A DNA stretch of 12,077 nucleotides from Planctomycetota bacterium (lineage in GTDB: Bacteria > Planctomycetota > Phycisphaerae > Sedimentisphaerales > Anaerobacaceae), in assembly GCA_017885385.1 (NCBI GenBank), contig JAFNGF010000435.1, positions 1 through 12,077 of the forward strand. Reading direction: 5' to 3'. The position numbers and the translations under genes were made by a program. The notes under the pieces are model-generated. The model made no database searches. It saw nothing but the letters and a program-made list of their open reading frames with translations, and was not told the DNA's origin. Of the stretch, positions 7,411-12,077 are shown piece after piece (the first letter of the stretch is position 1; each line of letters opens with the position of its first letter).

Positions 7411-9450
7411 TTATGGCCGGCTTTGTTCCGGCGGTCCGCCCGATGTGGATTTCAGCCAGGCCAGATTGAACACATAGTATTGTTTACTGCCAATAAGGTG
7501 GATAAGGCCGTTGGGCGTCTGGGTCGCCGCCAGGTAGCCTTTTGGCTCGGCGTGGCTGTCATCCATAACAAAGCGGCCGGTATTGCCGCCGCCGTCAATT
7601 TGTCTGGCGGGGCCTCCGGCGGTAATCAGGCGCTTGACCGGCCAGGTTTTGCCCTCGTCAAAGGATAGCGCCGCGAACATGCCGTGCACCCGGCGTTCTT
7701 TGCTAGCCGCATCGCGGATGACCAAGCCATTTTTACCGTCGGCAAAACTCACTAATAGAATCGGGCCTTCCCGCAGCCGGCGCAGCACCAGGCGTTGGCC
7801 TCCGCCGATAGGCGGGAATTCGCTGGCGTGATATGTCCAGTTTTCGCCCATGTCTTTGGAGATACTCATGGGCATCCGGCCATCAATGTTGTTGCCCCGT
7901 CCCAACGCCATAAGGCTTCCGTCTTTCAACTGAACGACGCCGGCGTGAATTCCGGCGATCCAGGCGCCGCTTGCGCCTTGGGCGAAGTTCGGCGTGGGGC
8001 GACCAACGCCGGGGTCAACCCATGTCTTGCCGGCGTCCCGGCTAATGTGGATGGCTGTGCCGCCGCTGCCGCCGGTGCCAGCGTCGCAAGGCAATATGAT
8101 GAACCCTTCGCGTGTTTGAAAAACCGAGGCAATGGGTTGATGGCGCAGCCCATGCTCAGGATCAATCAATCGAGCCTTCGACCACGTCGCGCCGCTATCA
8201 GTCGAGATGCGCATCACCAGAGCGAGATTTCCCCAGGTGGCGGCAGCCGAGAGGCCGTTGAAGTGATAGAGAGTCTTTTGCCCGTCGAAAAATAAAGCCG
8301 GAGCGTGGTCGTTGCGGTCAGGGGCGTCCCAGAATAGCGAGGCAGGCTCCCACTGCTCGCTGTCATATCGCAGCCGACTGGCCAAGATGGCCAACTCCCG
8401 GCCAGCCTCTGTGCGACAGGAATACCAGATGGCCAAAATGTCGCCGTTCGGGCAATCAGCCAGTGCTGGGTCATGATTGTGCTCGCTGTACATTGGGCCT
8501 TCAGAGCCGGGCGGAATCTTGACGTACTCGATGGGGCCTTTGAAGTAAGGCTGTTGCGGGTCCGGGCCTTTGTCCAGGTCGGCGGGAAGATCCTGCCTGA
8601 CGTTTTGTTGGTTTACTGGTATTGCAGGCGTGGGCAGCAGCTCGGCCTTGGGCAGCTCACCCATAACCACACGGAAGCCTATGAGCCAGCTCTTATCATC
8701 GGGCAGTGTGCCCAGCCGGTTTGCCGAGCGCAGATACGATATATCGGTGCTGTGACTGCCGCCCCGCGTGACTTTGAAATGGCCATCAAGCCGCCCTACC
8801 GGGTCGGTCTGCTCCGACTGCTCGTAAGGGCCGTACCAGTCATAGCACCACTCCTCGACGTTGCCGTGCATATCATAAAGGCCCCAGGCGTTGGCGGGCG
8901 TGGCGGCAACTTTCAGCGACACCGGCTCAGGATTCCACGTCTGCTTCTGGTTCTTATGAAAAACGTCCGGCAATTTGCTGCCGGTATGGTAGTTGGTGGT
9001 AGTGCCCGCCCTGCAGCCATATTCCCACTCGGCTTCCGTCGGCAGCCGGTAAATCTTGCCCTCCTTTTTTGAGAGCCATCGGCAAAACTCTGCCGCATCC
9101 TGCCAACTGACAAAAACAACCGCCTCATCGTCGTCTTTGGAGAATCCGAGCTTGCCGCGCAGGTCGCGGTGCCTCGGATCAAATTGCTCGTATTGGGCGT
9201 TGGTTACCTCTGTTACGGCTATGTAGAAAGGCCCGCTGACAGCAACCTTGTGCACCGGCTGCTCGTCCCAGTCGCCGCCCTGCTCTTGTCCCATCAGAAA
9301 AGAGCCGGGCTCGATGCGGACAAATTCCATGCCGATGGAGTTTACAGACTTTTGCGGCGCCGGCGAAGAAGGTCGATTTGCCGCGACCCGCAGACAGCCT
9401 ACTCCCGTCACCAAGCAGACCGCAGTAACTATGAGTCGTTTGCTTTTCAT
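7411..9450 (-). CDS. exported fusion: FGE/SUMF1-like domain plus sialidase-like (BNR/Asp-box) domain
   Basis: ATG 9450 gives 679 aa and has an AAGGA ribosome binding site eight bases upstream; a longer frame to 9594 would overlap the next gene. A signal peptide (MKSKRLIVTAVCLVTGVGC) ends in an imperfect lipobox or in VAA for signal peptidase I. Residues about 37-265 form an FGE-sulfatase/SUMF1-type domain: GMEFVRIEPGSFLMG, ITEVTNAQYE-like AVTEVTNAQYEQF, RLPTEAEWEYGCRAG, LYDMHGNVEEWCYDWYG and TRGGSHSTDISYLRSANR. True formylglycine-generating enzymes have two copper-binding cysteines in this last motif; here they are absent, so sulfatase activation is unlikely. Residues about 305-665 are a sialidase-like propeller with four Asp-boxes: STDSGATW (416), SRDAGKTW (470), SKDMGENW (531) and SFDEGKTW (596). 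A role in binding or cleaving surface glycans is inferred; sialidase catalytic residues were not confirmed. Confidence 0.88.
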   Translation of the reverse strand: MKSKRLIVTAVCLVTGVGCLRVAANRPSSPAPQKSVNSIGMEFVRIEPGSFLMGQEQGGDWDEQPVHKVAVSGPFYIAVTEVTNAQYEQFDPRHRDLRGKLGFSKDDDEAVVFVSWQDAAEFCRWLSKKEGKIYRLPTEAEWEYGCRAGTTTNYHTGSKLPDVFHKNQKQTWNPEPVSLKVAATPANAWGLYDMHGNVEEWCYDWYGPYEQSEQTDPVGRLDGHFKVTRGGSHSTDISYLRSANRLGTLPDDKSWLIGFRVVMGELPKAELLPTPAIPVNQQNVRQDLPADLDKGPDPQQPYFKGPIEYVKIPPGSEGPMYSEHNHDPALADCPNGDILAIWYSCRTEAGRELAILASRLRYDSEQWEPASLFWDAPDRNDHAPALFFDGQKTLYHFNGLSAAATWGNLALVMRISTDSGATWSKARLIDPEHGLRHQPIASVFQTREGFIILPCDAGTGGSGGTAIHISRDAGKTWVDPGVGRPTPNFAQGASGAWIAGIHAGVVQLKDGSLMALGRGNNIDGRMPMSISKDMGENWTYHASEFPPIGGGQRLVLRRLREGPILLVSFADGKNGLVIRDAASKERRVHGMFAALSFDEGKTWPVKRLITAGGPARQIDGGGNTGRFVMDDSHAEPKGYLAATQTPNGLIHLIGSKQYYVFNLAWLKSTSGGPPEQSRP

Positions 9451-9517
9451 CGCGATTTTCCTTGTAAGAAGCGAACCGACTGCATTCTCACCACAATGTG
9501 AAACAATACGGATAAGT

Positions 9518-10612
9518 TTATAAGGAAGTCTTCTTTCGGATCCTATATTTATAGTAAAGCAATATCGAAATCCCCGATATGAAGAGCATACCAAGGATCA
9601 GGTATACCATAAGTGTCTTCGTAACAGTCTCTAATCTTACCGTCGAGAGACCCCTTCCTGCTTGATATTCGATCCCCCATCTTTCATTTTTCATGTACGC
9701 TCCAGGCGGAAATTCCAATCGGGGGACAACCGATGCCTTTTCATTAATCGCGATCGTGTCTACTTCGATTACTCTGCCTCTCCCCCTTCCTACGCTTGAT
9801 CTTTCCAGACGATATGGCAACCAAGTACCGCGACTGATCTCGCGGAAATCTGACGCACTGCAGGTGCTGGTTATGTCGCCACCAGGACCACGTAGCTTTG
9901 CGATTTTCACAGGCAGAAAACCCTTGTGTGGTGAGAGCCAAGCAACATAGGTGCTACCTACATCGAGCCACCTCGTCTTGCCGGCTGGATCGACTATCTT
10001 TACCTTTCTCCCCCCTATCGCATTGAATGTAACTCTATATACTTCTTCTCCGTCGGAGTCTTCCGTGGTCACTTCTACCTTTCTCGCATTTCTGATTGCG
10101 ATTGATAAGGTATCGGACTCCTCGATGAATCCGTATGTAGTCCACTCCGGTTTCCAGATAGCCTGATCACTAAGACCCTCTGGAACCTTAGACATAATTG
10201 TCCCATACATTCGTCCTGGGTCACCTGGCAGCTTCAAAGACAGATCCGTACCTGTTTTGCCATCATAGGCATATTTCCTTTCAAGATCTTCTTTGACCCA
10301 TTTTTCATGTAAGTATCGATGTCCGTTGCCAATATCATGCGCATATTCACAGTCGATAATCACATCGGTAACAAGCTCCCTTTTTCCTGATTCTGTTTCC
10401 TTATACTCTCCACCGGTTAATCGATACTTAACCTGGAAGGCCTGGATACGATTTTCCTGTACCTGTATTACATCCGCCAATTGCTCTCTTGTAAGACTTG
10501 GCAATTCGCCCCGTAGATTCTCAGCTAATACGGTGGAGAATAGGACAAAGACGAGGAAACAGGTTCTCACACTTTTCGTCTGGAATTTCCCATATACATC
10601 GCTTCGCAACAT
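9518..10612 (-). CDS. exported protein with C-terminal membrane anchor, unknown function
   Basis: The 364-aa protein starts at ATG 10612 with GGAAGG seven bases upstream. An N-terminal signal peptide (hydrophobic 18-30, probable cleavage after VLA at 30) precedes a large extracytoplasmic, beta-rich domain. One membrane segment (about 333-353) and a basic tail YRIRKKTSL follow, giving type I topology. The opening LTREQLADVIQVQENRIQAFQVKYR and the late segment LEFPPGAYMKNE resemble large planctomycete families of exported LolA/LppX-like proteins, as I remember them; that is a weak assignment. Base composition differs from neighbours: 60-base lines starting at 9541, 9781, 10321 and 10381 are 35, 52, 47 and 38% G+C by my count, against 57% for the line at 8581. 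This suggests later acquisition. It lies 33 bp after the 88-aa gene and 67 bp before the FGE/sialidase-like gene. Confidence 0.8.
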   Translation of the reverse strand: MLRSDVYGKFQTKSVRTCFLVFVLFSTVLAENLRGELPSLTREQLADVIQVQENRIQAFQVKYRLTGGEYKETESGKRELVTDVIIDCEYAHDIGNGHRYLHEKWVKEDLERKYAYDGKTGTDLSLKLPGDPGRMYGTIMSKVPEGLSDQAIWKPEWTTYGFIEESDTLSIAIRNARKVEVTTEDSDGEEVYRVTFNAIGGRKVKIVDPAGKTRWLDVGSTYVAWLSPHKGFLPVKIAKLRGPGGDITSTCSASDFREISRGTWLPYRLERSSVGRGRGRVIEVDTIAINEKASVVPRLEFPPGAYMKNERWGIEYQAGRGLSTVRLETVTKTLMVYLILGMLFISGISILLYYKYRIRKKTSL

Positions 10613-10645
10613 TCCAAAACCTTCCGAAAGACCAGTTTGCCAAGC

Positions 10646-10912
10646 TCACCTAATTTGGTTGCTGTGATTTTCGATATACTGACGAACCTCCGGTCTTAGA
10701 TAGACCGTTTCAATATCCAGCAGCTTTGCCGCCGCCTCTGCGCAAAGCGAGGCTACTTCTGCCGATGGGGCCTGCGTATCGACGAAGAAGAAGGTCTGGC
10801 CTTTCACCGTGCACAGTCCCCCGCCGCTGCCGCCAAGCGGCTCATTTCGGACTTTGACGCCGTTTCCTTCCAATAAGTGCAGCAGCTCTTCTAAAATTCT
10901 CTGCTCGGTCAT
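10646..10912 (-). CDS. small conserved-looking protein of unknown function (88 aa)
   Basis: The protein is 88 aa, cytoplasmic by sequence, with no membrane segment. It has an N-terminal helix (ILEELLHLLEGNGVKVR), a glycine-rich turn LGGSGGGLCTVKG, a strand FFFVDTQAPSAE, a helix rich in Ala/Leu and a tail VYLRPEVRQYIEN. This architecture recalls a widespread small hypothetical family with a 'LGG..GGLC..(K/R)G' turn and a 'YLRPEVR' tail, which I recognise only from memory and which has no function I can name. The start at ATG 10912 follows a weak GGCGGA-type ribosome binding site. It is the first gene of the minus-strand series and divergent from the kinase gene, 100 bp away, so the two may share regulatory DNA. 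Confidence 0.8.
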   Translation of the reverse strand: MTEQRILEELLHLLEGNGVKVRNEPLGGSGGGLCTVKGQTFFFVDTQAPSAEVASLCAEAAAKLLDIETVYLRPEVRQYIENHSNQIR

Positions 10913-11012
10913 CTGCTATCCGCCGTATTTGGCGTATATACCCTTCAAGAAAAAGGCCGCCAAAGGTCGATAAGATACTTGTAGGCAAAAGCCTTAGGCA
11001 GATAATAGTCAC
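10913..11012. promoter_or_regulatory. divergent intergenic region between the 88-aa gene and the kinase gene
   Basis: These 100 bp must hold the 5' signals for both divergent genes unless transcription enters from elsewhere. AT-rich stretches such as GTATATACG are present, but no -35/-10 pair of acceptable spacing can be named on either strand. The call rests on gene orientation only. Confidence 0.4.
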
Positions 11013-11870
11013 TTGGTGAGAGCCTGGTTTGAATTTTATACCAGGGCTGGACAGTTGACAAGCATTATCGAAAAACGTGTTTCTTTGCACCGGGATCTGG
11101 CGAATCAGCAGCAGCAGAATGACGCCTTGAAGGCCCAGGTTCTTCAGTTGCAGAGTCTTGCCAATATCGGTACAGCCGTTTACATGATAGCACACGAGAT
11201 CAATAATCTGCTCACGCCGCTGGCTAACTATGCTGCTCTGGCACTGGAAAACCCAGATGATAAGTCTCTGACAGATAAGGCGCTGCGCAAAACGCTCCAG
11301 AATTGCCGGCGGGCCGCCAAGATGATGGAAAGTATGCTGGCGATGGTGAATGGCCGCAGACAAGAAAAGGAAAACGTCCCGCTGGCGGCTTTGGTCGAGG
11401 ATGTTTTCGCCTGTCTATGCAGAGATTTCGCCAAGGATGGGATAACGGTCGAAATCCAGATTCCGCAGGATTTGACGGTCTGGGCGGTACCCGTTCAAAT
11501 TCAGCACGTTATAATGAATTTGATTCTTAATGCCCGCCACGCCATGCTGCCTCGCGGCGGGGTTCTGACCATCAGGGCTTCGCAGGCGACAGACGTCACT
11601 CACATAGAAGTCGCCGACACCGGCAGCGGCATTGAGCCGGCCGACCTGCCATATATCTTTGAGTCCTTTTTCACCACGAAAAGGCCCGAGGGACGAGGGA
11701 CGAGGGACGAAGGACGAGAGTTGGGCTGCGGGCTCGGCCTTGCTTTCTGTAAGAAAGTAATAGACGCCCATGACGGCTGCATTTCAGTCGAATCCCAGCC
11801 TGGCCAGGGCAGCAAATTCAGGGTAACGCTGCCCAGGCCGCAGCAAGTCGGAAATGGTTCTTCAGGATAA
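11013..11870 (+). CDS. soluble sensor histidine kinase with a tandem-repeat insert in its ATP-binding domain
   Basis: The protein is 285 aa with no membrane segment, so cytoplasmic. The N-terminus (about 15-48) is a likely coiled coil. The dimerisation domain carries the phospho-accepting His61 in MIAHEINNLLTPL. The HATPase domain has the N-box NLILNARHAM (169-178), G1 ADTGSGI (201-207), F-box IFESFFTTK (215-223) and G2 GCGLGLAF (238-245). The kinase autophosphorylates His61 and passes phosphate to a receiver Asp; the partner is not adjacent, though the receiver at 6852-7355 is a candidate. The start is TTG 11013 or GTG 11016; an in-frame TAG at 10995 limits the extension and no strong ribosome binding site is visible. 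Residues about 224-237 are an insert between the F- and G2-boxes, coded largely by a 7-bp tandem repeat. The 3' end overlaps the next gene by 17 bp. Confidence 0.92.
   Translation: MVRAWFEFYTRAGQLTSIIEKRVSLHRDLANQQQQNDALKAQVLQLQSLANIGTAVYMIAHEINNLLTPLANYAALALENPDDKSLTDKALRKTLQNCRRAAKMMESMLAMVNGRRQEKENVPLAALVEDVFACLCRDFAKDGITVEIQIPQDLTVWAVPVQIQHVIMNLILNARHAMLPRGGVLTIRASQATDVTHIEVADTGSGIEPADLPYIFESFFTTKRPEGRGTRDEGRELGCGLGLAFCKKVIDAHDGCISVESQPGQGSKFRVTLPRPQQVGNGSSG
11691..11718 (+). repeat. 7-bp tandem repeat (GGACGAG)x4 inside the kinase gene
   Basis: Four head-to-tail units run without interruption: GGACGAG (11691), GGACGAG (11698), GGACGAA (11705) and GGACGAG (11712); only the third differs, at its last base. 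The unit length is not a multiple of three, so gain or loss of one or two units would shift the kinase frame just before its G2 box. The present copy number keeps the frame open. Confidence 0.95.
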
Positions 11871-12077
11871 AATAAAACGCCGGTACAGCGCAGATATGGG
11901 AAAAGCGTACCACGACACCAAGCGTTTCATTCCCGATCGCGCTTATCCGTGGGTAGCCAGGCTTCGCGCAGAGAAAATCGCCCCCTATGTAAGCGGAAAT
12001 GACACCGTCTTGGAATACGGGGTGGGAACGGGATGGAACGTTGCCGAACTAAAATGTAAACGACGGCTCGGCTACGA
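11854..12077 (+). CDS. class I SAM-dependent methyltransferase, N-terminal part (3' partial)
   Basis: From ATG 11854 the frame stays open for 74 codons to the right edge. The protein starts MVLQDKIKRRYSADMGKAYH; a second ATG at 11896 (MGKAYHDTK) is possible, but the upstream residues look coding. Motif I of Rossmann-fold methyltransferases is visible near the edge, VLEYGVGTGWNVAEL, where the glycine-rich loop binds S-adenosylmethionine and the Glu before YG ends strand 1. The preceding helix (WVARLRAEKIAPYV) is typical of the region before motif I. The substrate cannot be inferred because the C-terminal part is missing. The gene overlaps the kinase stop by 17 bp in another frame, which suggests translational coupling or at least co-transcription. 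No strong ribosome binding site is seen. Confidence 0.85.
   Translation, partial: MVLQDKIKRRYSADMGKAYHDTKRFIPDRAYPWVARLRAEKIAPYVSGNDTVLEYGVGTGWNVAELKCKRRLGY

Noticed and set aside
6928..7668. 246-aa plus-strand frame
   Set aside because: It is antisense to the receiver and FGE/sialidase-like genes, Ser/Leu-rich and without family motifs.
9451..9594. N-terminal extension of the FGE/sialidase-like protein
   Set aside because: It would overlap the neighbouring gene by 77 bp and precede a good signal peptide; ATG 9450 has a clear AAGGA site.

Overview
The window looks like a piece of a Planctomycetota chromosome, most likely Phycisphaerae or Sedimentisphaerales-like. This is inferred from gene content, not from a marker gene. 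The clues are an NfeD–NfeD–flotillin (FloA) gene set, a formylglycine-enzyme-like domain fused to a sialidase-type propeller, a signal-peptide surface protein of a style common in that phylum, and a small protein ending in an 'EILGKPLSLR'-type motif. Coding DNA is mostly moderately G+C rich, except for one clearly poorer gene at 9518-10612. No rRNA, tRNA, CRISPR array, insertion sequence or phage gene was seen.

Layout. (1) 1-4484, plus strand: the 3' end of a class I aminotransferase, then a membrane-quality or membrane-domain cluster: a long NfeD protein with a Ser-Lys protease domain, a short NfeD protein and the flotillin-like scaffold FloA. After a 184-bp spacer full of ATCAGG-type repeats comes a proline-rich, membrane-anchored small protein. 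(2) 4485-4910: non-coding, with only small inverted repeats. (3) 4911-10912, minus strand, in transcription order: an 88-aa conserved-looking protein, an exported protein with a C-terminal membrane segment, an FGE-like/sialidase-like fusion, a stand-alone receiver protein and a 534-aa TPR protein. (4) 11013-12077, plus strand, divergent from the 88-aa gene: a soluble histidine kinase and, overlapping its end, the start of a SAM-dependent methyltransferase that runs off the window.

How the genes may work together. NfeD and flotillin partnership is established in other bacteria: flotillins scaffold membrane domains, and NfeD proteins sit beside them with an extracytoplasmic or OB-fold domain. 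The adjoining TM-anchored protein could be an extra partner (inference). The soluble kinase (11013) and the single-domain receiver (6852) are both orphans in this window, and may be a two-component pair separated by the surface-protein genes (inference). The atypical composition of 9518-10612 fits an insertion into an older set of genes.

The points most worth a second look are the 7-bp tandem repeat inside the ATP-binding region of the kinase, the ATCAGG repeat block next to floA, the cysteine-less FGE-like/sialidase fusion, and the putative fourth member of the floA cluster.
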